Source: Astropecten irregularis
Taxonomy: Eukaryota; Echinodermata; Asteroidea; Paxillosida; Astropectinidae
Direction: 5' to 3'
Length of the DNA: 64,000 nucleotides
NCBI GenBank assembly: GCA_963971285.1
Contig: OZ020248.1
Location: forward strand, 14,508,001 to 14,572,000
Of the stretch, positions 52,096-61,884 are shown in pieces. The translations under genes and the position numbers were made by a program. The notes beneath the pieces are model-generated. The model did not search any database. It had not been told where the DNA came from and saw nothing but the letters and a program-made list of their open reading frames with translations. Positions within the stretch are counted from its first letter, which is position 1; every line of letters begins with the position of its first letter.

Positions 52096-52453
52096 TGTGA
52101 CAGTATCATCCTTTGGTAAGACACGAAAACAGAAATGTTCACAGATTTACATATAACTTACAGGGTATGAAGATGGTGGTGGTAGAAACATACCGTTAAG
52201 AAGTTTCCGTCTAAAATGGTGTATTTATCCAGAAATTAGTAAAACAACGACCGAAAATCTTTTTTATCTTTTAAAGGATCAATAATAAAAGAGAAAAGAC
52301 TTAAGAAATACTGTGGCTGTCTTTCACTGTTTTCTCAAAAAGTGGGCATCGTATGGGACTGAAATTTTCACAGATGACTGTTACTGTATCTTCCTTGATA
52401 TTTTTGCCCATGAATCTGTATTTCTTTAACAAAAACCAAAGTACTACCTTTAA
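52096..52453 (-). mobile_element. Family A element, full copy, worn ends
   Basis: The left end is GTGACAGTATCATCCTTTGG and the right end ACCAAAGTACTACCTTTAA, with the central GAT lost. Confidence 0.8.
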
Positions 52454-52669
52454 TTGCTTTTAATGTCTGTTTTGAAATTAAATTACAATGTATACTTATC
52501 AATGGAACAAATTATAAAATACAAGCCAAAAATCTGCAATGTAGTTATTAAGTATGACATTTTTTTCTATACAGGTACCTTCCACCCACCCACCCCCTTT
52601 TGTCCTGTGCCTTCTCATGCATTAAATTGTATCTTGACTTATGCGTTTGACTTAGGTATGTCTTGTCAC

Positions 52670-52735
52670 TTAGCCTTCGATAAAGATCCTGCTATATTAT
52701 CGAAAAAAGTCGGGCCCTCCCAACTCCATGCAAGC
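52670..52735 (-). mobile_element. Family D right-end fragment
   Basis: TAGCCTTCGATAAAGATCCT and GGGCCCTCCCAACTCCATGC match family D. Confidence 0.65.
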
Positions 52736-52739
52736 AATC

Positions 52740-53370
52740 CTGAAATTTGGAAGAAAATTTAATTATAATAGTAACAAAAATACAAGGTATAGCATTAGCG
52801 ATATTTACACCCTAACTATACACAAAAGCTATTGCACCTACACGTAATACTGACACAAAACTCAATCGTTGAGATTAGATTTTTGTTGCAATAAATTTCA
52901 ATCAAAATCCCGTTTTCTGACTGAAATTTCAGTTGCATGAACCCAAAAGCAAGATTTCATTTGCATAAATACGAAATTTAACTGACAGTTTTTCATTGTG
53001 TTTTTAGCTTGGCGTTCATATGGGATTGATATTCTTTTTATCTCGTAGTCAGTTTTTATTATTGTTGTATTCTAAAGTGTATAAATTGTTGATATGTGTA
53101 TTCTGTAAAGCGCCTCAGAGCATTTTCTTAAATAGATTTGGCGCTATACAAGTGTATTATTATTATTATTATTATTATTATTGATATTCATAGATGACTT
53201 GAAATTGCAAGCTATATAGTTTGGGTAAACCGCTTTTCTGCCGGACACAAAAATAGTCCTGCAACTTGGCAAAGCGGGAACTGTTCCTAGTTCAAACTGC
53301 AAGAGATCGAACTTGTAGCTATCTATCATGGAGAAGGATTCATTCCTTTCTTGAACCAGAATGTCATTCA
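52740..53370. other. Gene-free stretch with SINE-like tail
   Basis: AAAGCGCCTCAGAGCATTTT, GGCGCTATACAAGTG and (TATTAT)n at 53105-53180 resemble the 3' tail of family 2 SINEs. The head is absent. Confidence 0.45.
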
Positions 53371-53372
53371 TT

Positions 53373-53749
53373 TTAAAGGTAGTATCATACTTTGGTAGGA
53401 GACCAAAACAGAATGTTCACGGATTTACGTATAACTTACATAGGTATGAAGATGATGCTGGTAGAAACCCACCTTTAAAATGTTTCCGCCTGAAATGGTG
53501 TAGGCCCTATATTATTTATCCATAAATTAGTAAAACAACGACCGAAAAATATTTTTGATCTTTTAAAAGATCAAAAATAAAAGAGAAAAGAGAAATACTG
53601 TGGCTGTTTTTCACTGTTTTCTCAAAAAAGTGGGCAACGTATGGGACTGAAATTTTCACAGATGACTGTTTCTGTATCTTCCTTGATATTTTTGCCCATG
53701 CATGCATCTTTACTTCTTTGACAAAACCAAAGTATGATATCACCTTTAA
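53373..53749 (-). mobile_element. Family A element, full copy
   Basis: It lies 155 bases beyond the stop codon of the copy 1 membrane protein gene. Confidence 0.85.
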
Positions 53750-53904
53750 AACAACTATATCGTCTGTATAAGTTGTCACTGATACAATGATATATACGAT
53801 ATTTTAAATCGCTCAACATTTTTATGGATCCTTATGTGATCGATGAGATTTTTACTAGACTGAAAGTTGAAACTCTGATTTGAAGAACTTGTAGGTCTAC
53901 TTGA

Positions 53905-54040
53905 TCAGGCCGACATCATGGCTTCGTCGTATGATGGCGGTGGGCAGGTTGTTGGCGGGGTATCTTCATGAAAGGCTGGTGGGTCATCGGTCGGTATGAA
54001 GCTGGAGTCATCCACGCTTGCTCTACTGTCATTTACCATC
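53905..54040 (-). CDS. Copy 1 exon 2: cytoplasmic tail with PPxY
   Basis: It reads MVNDSRASVDDSSFIPTDDP and TTCPPPSYDEAMMSA, then TGA at 53905-53907. The equivalent exon in copy 2 has the same phase, length class and ending, which supports it as coding. Confidence 0.76.
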
Positions 54041-55339
54041 CTGTAGACAAAATACCACATTATCATGTTTCAATTTTGTTTGCCTAATTAATATCCCGAT
54101 TTTAAGGGCCTACATTTTCAGTGCGATATACAACTGTATTGGTTCATTGATTGCCGGCTGTGGAAAGTGAGATTTGGCCCGCGTCTTTAATGACATTTTG
54201 TCACCCGTCAATCATTACTGAAATAAATATTGTAAAAGGTGCACTGTACAAAACTTTAAACGTAGTATCATACTTTGGTAAGACACCAAAACAGAAATTT
54301 TCACAGATTCGTATAACAGGGTATGAAGATGGTAGTGGTAGAAACCGTTCAAAATGTTCCGCCTGAAATGATGTATTTATCCAGAAATTAGTAAAACAAC
54401 GACCGAAAATCTTTTCGATCTTTTTAAGGATAAAAAATAAAAGAGAAAAGACTTAAGAAATACTGGGAGCGTTTTCACTGTTTTCTCAAAACGTGGGCAC
54501 TGTGACTGAATTTTCACAGATGACTGTTACTGTATCTGTCTTGATATTTTTGCCCATGAATCTGTATTTATTTGACAAAAACCAAAGTATGATATTACCT
54601 TTAATTCCACGTGCAACCGAAAACTTTAAGGAAATAAAGTGGCCCTCCATAAAAGTGTTTAAACATTATTGTCCGTTGTGTTTTCTGTTACTATGGCTAG
54701 GGGCCTACACCGTGACCATGGAACTTCTTAAAATTAATCGCTTGAAAAAAGCGACTTGTAAAAAAGCGAAAGTATTGTGACTAAAGTACGTATAATTTAT
54801 AATACTCACGGGCTTGGTTCACTTGGTTGATCTGTTGTAACCGTCAGAACAACCGAGGCATCGGTCGAACTTGCCAGCACTAGCGTGTGATGAACTCCCT
54901 CGTCGGTCGGTTCACCCGCTGTTGCAGGCCCAGCAGTCCCCCACCGTCCCCGCTCCTTCTTACGATATCTGTGACATCGGAAGCAGCCTACGGATAGTAG
55001 GACTACGGCTATGATGAAGATCACGGTGCCGACTATACCGGCCGGTAAGACGAAGGAATACCCCATGCCCATCAAGACGGTGCCTTGGATGAAGAGCATC
55101 ACACCGCAGGCTGTGAAACAGACCCCGCTGTCCGATCGCCCGGAGGATCCGTGGCTCCTCCTGACCGGTGCCGGAGAGGACCGGTGCGTGAACCCGATGC
55201 TTGGGCCCGTGCGTCCTGCTCCACCGTGGTGAATTCCGTGATGAATTCCCCCGTGATGAATTCCGTGATGAATTCCGTGATGCCCATGATGAATTCCGTG
55301 ATGCCCGTGATGAATTCCGTGATGTCCCCCAATCGGCAT
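53905..55339 (-). CDS. Two-helix membrane protein with His-rich N-terminus and PPxY tail, copy 1 (intact)
   Basis: Exon 1 is 55339-54810 and exon 2 is 54040-53905 (donor GTGAGT, acceptor CTACAG, phase 2), giving about 221 residues. The order is: residues 5-40, repeats of HHGIHHGHHG encoded by a 12-base unit containing GAATTC; a short Arg/Ser linker; two hydrophobic helices (CFTACGVMLFIQGTVLMG and AGIVGTVIFIIAVVLLSVG); a basic stop-transfer CHRYRKKERGR; and a cytoplasmic tail ending PPPSYDEAMMSA. PPxY motifs bind WW domains such as those of Nedd4-type ubiquitin ligases, so a trafficking or adaptor role is possible. The His cluster could bind metal. No family is recognised with confidence. A paralogue lies 1.6 kb upstream in the same orientation. 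The single intron holds a family A element. Confidence 0.75.
54256..54604 (-). mobile_element. Family A element in the copy 1 intron
   Basis: No equivalent is present in the copy 2 intron, so it was inserted after the gene duplication. Confidence 0.85.
54810..55339 (-). CDS. Copy 1 exon 1: His-rich region and two helices
   Basis: The exon opens at an ATG (55337-55339) as MPIGGHHGIHHGHHG and ends TTDQPSEPSP in phase 2. It is 530 bases and free of stops. The opposite-strand frames through the repeat are low-complexity shadows. Confidence 0.76.
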
Positions 55340-55559
55340 AGTGATTATAATAATAGTCTGCGATCGCAGAATTGCAAATAATAATGGAAATGGCGATCGA
55401 GTCCCCCCTTGTCGTCAATATCCGTAATTAATAACTGTCAATACATTACCAATCACTGTGCTAATAACTATAATACAGTATAGTAATAACACCACAATAT
55501 AATTGCTCGTGCACGGTTTTCAATGTCAAAATCACACAAAAAACGAAGAGCCGACCTAT

Positions 55560-55830
55560 AACTTCATACGCTAAGATCCTTCTGCCTGAAGTTGTTTCCA
55601 ATTACATGTGTATATGATATTTCCTATTTCCTATCATCACGATACAATGTGACCACGACCGTGATAATGTCATTGTCCAACCCGGATAACTGTATAGCTG
55701 ATCAGTTGCATGTTGTCATAAGTTTCCAGGAAGGCACACGTAGCACGTAGGCAAAGTTCAGCGGATCACTATACTGCGTGCACGTACACACCCACACAGC
55801 AAGGGTCATAATCATATTTCCTGCATATTA
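55560..55830 (-). promoter_or_regulatory. Conserved upstream block of copy 1
   Basis: The strings CCTATCATCA, AACCCGGATAACTGTATA, CATGTTGTC, TTTCCAGGAAGGCAC, GGCAAAGTTCAGC, GATCACT and TGCACGTACACAC recur in the same order at 58820-59045 upstream of copy 2. This conservation suggests promoter or 5' UTR elements kept after duplication, although simple recency of duplication is the alternative. Confidence 0.5.
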
Positions 55831-55970
55831 TGTTGTTGAGTAGACTACTGCATTTGTTTGCAAACTAGTATGAAGTTATGAACTATTGTAATAATTTCCA
55901 GAAACTCTTCATTATGGAAAATTGTGCAACCAATGAGTCATCATGGCTGTGTAGTGTGTATGCATATCGT

Positions 55971-56341
55971 TTTAAAGGTAATATCATACTTTGGTTTTTA
56001 TCAAAGAAAATACAGGTTCATGGGCAAAAATATCTAGACAGATACAGTAACAGTCATCTGTGCAAATTTCAGTCCCATACGGTTCCCACTTTTTGAGAAA
56101 ACAGTGAAAAACGGCCACAGTATTTCTTAAGTCTTTTCTCTTTTATTTTTGATCTTTTAAAAGATCAAACAGATTTTCGGTCATTGTTTTACTAATTGCT
56201 GGATAAATACACCATTTCAGGCGGAAAAATGTTAATGGTATGTTTCTACCACCACCATCTTCATACCCTGTAAGTTATTTATACGTAGATCTGTGTACAT
56301 TTCTGTTTGGGCTTCTTACCAAAGTATGATACTACCTTTAA
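55971..56341 (+). mobile_element. Family A element, full copy
   Basis: It sits upstream of copy 1. The equivalent site of copy 2 has an inverted copy at 59200. Confidence 0.86.
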
Positions 56342-56522
56342 AGTGCATTCGAGTAGTATTGAATGCATGTTTTTACGAAATGATTGCCGTCAGAACTTGC
56401 CACCAGCCGGGTCAGTTTATCTAAAACTTGGCCTCAAGTTTACTTTGTAACATTGTCCACAGAATCGTAGTCAACCATCCATGAATGTGAATGAAAAAGG
56501 GAGATACCCCCTGTATGTGGCT

Positions 56523-56718
56523 ATAAAGGTAGTATCATACTTTGGTATTAAAGAAACCAAAACAGAAATGTTCACAGATTTACGTGTAACTTTACAGGGC
56601 ATGAAGATGGTGGTAGTAGAAACATATACCGTGAACATTTTTTCCGCCTGAAATGGTGTATTTTGTCCAGAAATTAGTAAAACAACGACCGGCCGGGAAA
56701 TCTTTTAAAAGATCAAAA
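56523..56718 (-). mobile_element. Family A left-half fragment
   Basis: It is broken at the centre (TCTTTTAAAAGATCAAAA) and joined to the GATCGACACCCATG repeat at 56716-56870. Confidence 0.72.
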
Positions 56719-56870
56719 CTCCTCCCATACATGGGAGTTAAATAACAGAGTCGAAACGTCGCAACGTAGAGCATTTAAAAACGATATTCAGAAGAATTAA
56801 ATTAGTACAAACTACCCACATCAAGATATATCCCCCACCCCCCGGGATCGACACCCATGACTTGAAGTAT
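56716..56870. repeat. Copy of the GATCGACACCCATG repeat
   Basis: It shares CAGAGTCGAAACGTCGCAAC, AGAGCATTTAAAAA and the CCCCCCACCCCCCGGGATCG tail with 21425 and 26262. Confidence 0.6.
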
Positions 56871-56932
56871 TATATGACACGGAGCTATCGTTTAAACCCT
56901 GCTTTGAAGGACTTGTAGGCCTACTTCATTGA

Positions 56933-57065
56933 TTAGGCCAACATGGCTTCATCGTATGATGGCGGCGGTGGGCAAGTTGGTTGGGTATCTTGGTCTTCTG
57001 ATGGGTCATCGGTCGGTACGAACTTGGAGTCATCCATCACGCTCGCTGCACTGTCATGCACCATC
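56933..57065 (-). CDS. Copy 2 exon 2: tail with PPxY
   Basis: It reads MVHDSAASVMDDSKFVPTDD and PTCPPPPSYDEAMLA, then TAA. It differs from copy 1 mainly in the linker, with the PY motif strictly kept, which suggests selection on that motif after duplication. Confidence 0.72.
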
Positions 57066-57295
57066 CTATGCGGGAGACAAAATACCACATCACACCATGT
57101 GTTAGTTTCATTGGTCCGATATTCAATACATTTTCACATAAAGAGATGATATTGACGTTTGTGAAAATTGAGATGATCATTTTTGTCACGTGTCATTCAT
57201 TATTAGCAAAAATAATTATTATTCTGTAAAAGATGCACTGTCTGATTTTAGGCCGAATTAAAACTCATCACTCATTTCATAAGGTTGAAAAACAA

Positions 57296-57597
57296 CATGC
57301 AGCAGAAACAGCAGCAGCAGCAGCAAATTGAGCAGCAACATCAGCAGTAACAGCAACAGCAGCAGCAGCACCAGCAAGCAACAACAGCACCAGCAAGCAG
57401 CACCAGCAAGCATGCAGCAACAGCACCAGCAAGCAGCAACAGCAAGCAACAGCAACAGCAAGCAGCAACAGCAACAGCAATCAGCAACAGCAATCAGCAA
57501 CAGCAATCAGCAACAGCAAGCAGCAACAGCAAGCAGCAACAGCAAGCAGCAACAACAGCAGTAACAGCAGCAACAGCAGCAACAGCAGCAGCAACAA
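57296..57597. repeat. CAG/CAA trinucleotide tract, ~300 bp
   Basis: Almost uninterrupted CAG and CAA triplets with AGCAAC hexamers lie in the copy 2 intron, read as CTG/TTG on the transcribed strand. Open frames of Ser/Gln or Leu/Ala/Cys here are by-products. Confidence 0.92.
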
Positions 57598-57616
57598 CAC
57601 CACGACAGCTCGGTTA

Positions 57617-57820
57617 ATACACGGGTTTACACCATGGCGCCATCTTGGATTTTGATCGCAACTTCGAAACGAGGCACTTCCACGCGTGCGCACTTTTCTA
57701 AGTGTAAGCCCGTCCATTGTCAGAGACAATACACGGGTTTACACTTCGGCAGTTTTGATCGCGACTTCAAAACGAGGCACTATCACGCATGCGCTTTTTT
57801 GGAAGTGTAAACCCGTGTAT
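57617..57820. mobile_element. PIF/Harbinger-like MITE, TSD TTA
   Basis: ATACACGGGTTTACAC and GTGTAAACCCGTGTAT ends are flanked by TTA (57614-57616, 57821-57823). A full inner end pair near 57700-57750 shows a dimer, with AACGAGGCACT repeated. Confidence 0.8.
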
Positions 57821-58611
57821 TTAAGACAAAAATAAAAGAGTGGCCGTTCCTCCTGACATCAAAGTACTCTGATCACATCTAAAGTTACCGGCATCAGAAA
57901 TATGAATGTGTTTGTTGTAGTTTTCGTTGCTGAGAATTGACTTGCACAAAATAATGTGTAAACCTTTTTTAAAATTCAATATGAAAGTGCAAGTATCTGA
58001 AGTTGCCGACATCAACCTTTCTGCACCTTTAAGCATCTACTTGCCTTGATCGTGACATTTCACAAAAGCATATTAATAATGTTTAAAAGTCTTCGTGAGT
58101 GTAATACTCACGGGTTTGGTTCGCTCGGTTGATCTGTTGTAACCGTCAGAACAACCGAGGCATTGGTCGAACTTGCCGGCACTAGCGTGGCCTGATGAAC
58201 TCCCTCGCCGGTCGGTCCCCCCGCTGATGCCAGCCCGAAAGCTCTCCACACGTCCTTCGTGCGACGTCTGCGATCTCGGTAGCTAAGTACGGACAGCAGA
58301 ACGACGGCAGATATGATGATCACGGTGCCGACTATACCGACCGGAAAGATGGAGGAATACCCGATGCCCATCATGATGACACCTTGGATGAAGAGCATTA
58401 TACCGCAGCCTGTGAGCCCCACTGATCCCCCACTGGAGGTACCGGGGCTCCTGTTCGCATTTCCGTGAATTCCGTGATGAATTCCGTGATGAATTCCGTG
58501 ATGAATTGCCGTGGTGTCCGTGGTGAATTCCGTGATGTCCACTATGCATGGTGTTGTTCTGCGAGTCTCGATCCCTCCCTCGTGTCCAGCTATATATAGT
58601 CGGTGATAGCA

Positions 58612-58700
58612 GTCGGTGGCTCAGTTGGTAGTGCGCCTGTACAGTATTCAGGATGCCGACGGTTCGAATCCCGCTTCAGTCAATTTTCTTTGTTCACTTT
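58612..58700 (+). repeat. tRNA-like SINE, family 1
   Basis: GGTGGCTCAGTTGGTAGTGC, GACGGTTCGAATCCCGCTTC and CTTTGTTCACTTTTCA. It is inserted between copy 2 exon 1 and its conserved upstream block. Confidence 0.7.
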
Positions 58701-58819
58701 TCACGGGTTTTATAGTGTCAGAATTACAAATGATCGAAAAACGAAGAGTTATAATTCCATACGCTATAACATCCTTCTGCCTCACTTCCTAGTAGGCCTT
58801 GTGGCCTACATGTATAATA

Positions 58820-59045
58820 TTTCTTATTTCCTATCATCATTAATGTCACGACACCCTGTGACCGCAACTAGAGGCAATGACATCCAGTGACATCCAATGA
58901 CATCCAACCCGGATAACTGTATAACAGCTTTGCATGTTGTCGTCATATTTCCAGGAAGGCACGCGTAGGCAAAGTTCAGCAGATCACTGCAGTGTGTGCA
59001 CGTACACACTGCACTCAGTGTACTGCAAGGGTATATTATGTACAT
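58820..59045 (-). promoter_or_regulatory. Conserved upstream block of copy 2
   Basis: It has the same ordered strings as 55560-55830, with GACATCCA repeated three times in tandem at 58878-58910. The SINE at 58612 now separates it from the gene start. Confidence 0.5.
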
Positions 59046-59085
59046 GTATTTCCTTGGTATGTGGTTGCTTCATTTGCGAACTAGT

Positions 59086-59745
59086 CTAATGGATGTTCCT
59101 TATGGAATAATGTACAACTTGAACAAATGAGTCATAATACAAATGATTCAAGAACATATCATTTTGAAGTACTTTTCTAGTACATTTTGAAGTTCATCAA
59201 AGGTACTATCATACTTTGATAGCATACCGAAACAGAGATCTTCCTACAGGGTATAAAGATGGTGATGTAGGCGTGTACTGTTATTCTTTTTCTGCCTGAA
59301 ATGGTGTATTTAACCAGAAAAGGGTAAAATCAATTAAAACAATTTTGATCAAAAAAGATCAACTTCGGTGAAAAGACTTACGAAATACTGTGGCTGTTTT
59401 TCAGTTTTCTCAAAAAGTGGGCACCTTATGGGACTGGAAATTTCACAGATGACTGTTACTGTATCTGTCTTGATATTTTTGCCCTTGAATCTGCATTTCT
59501 TTTGACAAAAACCAAAGTATGATATTACCTTTTTCAAGTACATTTTGAATACATTTCTAATTCTAACGAAATTCGTGATTTCCGTCAGCAGTCGGTTACT
59601 CGGTTGATTTTTCATCAGTAGTCTGATTATTGTTCGTAAGCTTTTATACCGGAAAAACAATTCTGGTTGTAGGCCTAATTAGCTTTCACTGCGTCTGCGA
59701 AAAGCGCTTTGTTTGAACTTTAATACATGAAATGGAGCAAGCTCC
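59086..59745. repeat. Segmental duplication, unit 1
   Basis: From CTAATGGATGTTCCTTATGG to AAATGGAGCAAGCTCC it matches 61885-62537, including a family A copy at the same internal place. Confidence 0.88.
59200..59532 (-). mobile_element. Family A element inside duplication unit 1
   Basis: AAAGGTACTATCATACTTTG opens it and CAAAGTATGATATTACCTTT closes it. Confidence 0.84.
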
Positions 59746-59935
59746 TTGCTCTACATGTATGGTTAACAGTTCAAGAATTTGCTGCAAACTTGTCATCAAC
59801 GTAAACCTAGCAGGATCAAGTTTTAATTAACCCGCCCTCTTTGTCTGTGGCGTTGCGGAGTTTATGACAAGGCCTTATACAATGTAATTAAGTGTTAATT
59901 ATTCTTATTCTATCATTGTACTATATGTATATTAA

Positions 59936-60075
59936 AGGTATTCACGATTGGTAAAGGTCACAGAGTAGCACTCACTCTTTGTCTGATTCAGCATGAACAT
60001 GAAATAATAAACCCATGAAAATGTGAGCTCAATCGGACACGAGTCGCGAGAAAACTGCGAAAACTCAACTCGTAA
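59936..60075 (+). mobile_element. Family F fragment
   Basis: TTAAAGGTATTCACGATTGG, CACTCTTTGTCTGATTCAGC and GAGAAAACTGCGAAAACTCA. Confidence 0.6.
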
Positions 60076-60079
60076 TTCA

Positions 60080-61190
60080 ACTCGTTGAGTAAAATAAATA
60101 AATAGCAACGTACACTAAAGATGGGAAATATACAGTGTATTTGGACTATAAAATTTATTCACAGATGACAAAGATAATTACCACGAATGCCGTTTCTCAC
60201 CTTCCCTACTTCGTCTAAAGGATTCTTGCTTTGTGTCAAAAAATCACGGGCCTTCCTGTTGCTTGGTGTTTTGGTTATACTTTGGCGACTTCGTAAGCAA
60301 TTTTTACATTAATGATAAGCCAGAGATGAGATTGACCAATGATAAAAATTTCAGAAAACAGCTGACAGGGAGCATAAAAAGTCTGAAATCTAAAAATCTC
60401 CTATCCTTTTGTACACAGCCTGTGAGGAAAAAAATCTGAAATCCAAAAAAAAAAATCTGAAATCAAATTTTAATCTGAGAAATCATTAGTGGATAAGACA
60501 TATTGGGTAGAAAAAGTATAATAAATGCAATAAATCATGAAGTTTGTCCACTTCGCAAGACGTTAAAGAGTTCTTGCAGTGTTTTTTTTTCAGTCAAGTT
60601 ATTTTATTGCCTTATACTGACAGATAATGAATGGCAAGTCTTATTTTGGTTTCAAACTAGTATTTGTTTTTCCTTTGAACGGCTTTGCAAAATGGGGGAA
60701 TTTTCAAGCTCGCTCATGTTGGGGAACCAACAGCAAAAATATAATAAAAACACATAAACAAATGAAGAGGCAAACTTGACCCACAGAAATGGTTGGTCAA
60801 CAAAATTACACCACCAGTTGAGTGAAAGGAACATATTCAGCACAAAAATCCCATTGAAGGGGAAAAGGTCTGTCGGGAAAACCTATAAAACAACCCCAAC
60901 TTTTTGTGCACAAAGCAATTGGATTACTGCTCTCGGCTACCCAGATGACATCACAGTTTTGCTCATGAATATGAAAATTCTAATTAGCATACAAACCAAA
61001 AAACATGTTGTTAACCCTGAAACAGTGTGAGGAAGTGGGTAAAATCAAAGGCCCATATAACAATTTATTTTTGGCACATGTTCAAGCCATAATATTCCTA
61101 TTGCAGAGACCCTTAAACCCTCCATCTCGCACAAGATCAATACTTTACACAAGCTTTATCTTTGGGCGACCAAATTATCACAAATAAATA
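60080..61190. other. Gene-free stretch
   Basis: It is AT-rich, with a small TCTGAAATC-AAAAAA tandem motif at 60380-60470. No gene or known repeat was recognised. Confidence 0.4.
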
Positions 61191-61198
61191 CAATCCTC

Positions 61199-61362
61199 CT
61201 ATTTGGTTCTATTTAAACGTTCCATAAATCTTCCAATGGATTCTTGTACTGCATCCTTCTGGATGAAGTCGGTGAAGAAGGCAATCTCTTCTTCTTGTCC
61301 TGAGCGTACTTTCTGGATGAGAGGTGCTCTGATCATGCTCTTTGTCATGACCCTGGCCTCAT
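61199..61362 (-). CDS. Possible terminal exon of the right-edge minus-strand gene
   Basis: After an acceptor TTTGGCAG at 61363-61364 the frame reads EARVMTKSMIRAPLIQKVRS, EEEIAFFTDFIQKDAV and closes with TAG at 61199-61201. The composition looks coding and the strand agrees with the exon at 63438. The phases of the two do not join directly, so at least one more exon between them would be needed; none was recognised. No family similarity is seen. Confidence 0.3.
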
Positions 61363-61484
61363 CTGCCAAACAAATACACACAGAAACGTTTATCACTACA
61401 GTGGAACGCCACAATATAACAAACACCACTATACCGAACATTTTGGCTATACTGAATATTATCCTTGGCACAGTGTATAGGCCT

Positions 61485-61845
61485 GGGCCCAATTTCATGG
61501 AATCCGTTACTTACCGTTAACAACAATTCTTTGCTTACGGTAGCAGATTTGTTTTGCTTACGGTTAGCGTATTTCACGGGAGAGTTTTCTTTTTGGTAAC
61601 GGTATTAAGCAAGGAATTTCTGCAGAATGCTTACGGATTGGTTAGCAAAGAATTTCTGGGCTAACCTTCATTGGCATATGCATTCTATATATGCATCATA
61701 TGCATTCTGTAGAAAGTCCTTGCTTAGGGTAGCAAGAAAGAAAACTCTCCCGTGAAATATGCTAACCGTGAGCCAAAAAAGTCTGCTATCATAAGTAAAG
61801 CATATTTGCTTTATTTACGGTAACAGATTCCATGAAATTGGGCCT
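61485..61845. mobile_element. MITE with GGGCCCAATTTCATGGAATC ends
   Basis: GATTCCATGAAATTGGGCC mirrors the left end. Inner inversions of GCTTACGGTTAGC and CTCCCGTGAAAT extend the fold. Confidence 0.8.
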
Positions 61846-61884
61846 AGTTCGACACTGTTTGTTAAAGGTAGCATCATACTTTGG

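Larger units (their letters stand above)
56933..58549 (-). pseudogene. Two-helix membrane protein with His-rich N-terminus and PPxY tail, copy 2 (1-bp frameshift)
   Basis: Exon 1 is 58549-58112 and exon 2 is 57065-56933. It parallels copy 1: MHSGHHGIHHGHHG start, two helices (LTGCGIMLFIQGVIMMG and VGIVGTVIIISAVVLLSVL), basic RDRRRRTKD, the shared VVLTVTTDQPSEP end of exon 1 and a tail CPPPPSYDEAMLA. From the only ATG (58549) the frame is lost in the His repeat: one extra C makes GGCAATTCATCAC where copy 1 has GGAATTCATCAC, and the frame then reads NSSRNSSR. The helices lie in the +1 frame, which opens only at a GTG. Without that base exon 1 ends in phase 2 and fits exon 2. This may be a recent pseudogene, a repeat-length allele or a sequencing slip. 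The intron contains a 300-base CAG/CAA tract and a MITE. Confidence 0.68.

Noticed and set aside
54960..55418. Frames of Asn-Ser-Ser-Arg repeats
   Set aside because: They are out-of-phase readings of the His-rich minisatellite in copy 1.
57258..57729. Leu/Ala/Cys and Ser/Gln-rich frames
   Set aside because: They are the three phases of a CAG/CAA tract in an intron; low complexity alone keeps them open.
58108..58542. 144-codon frame taken as a complete gene start
   Set aside because: It would start at GTG, not ATG. The real ATG is at 58549 in another frame, so the helix frame is better read as frameshifted.
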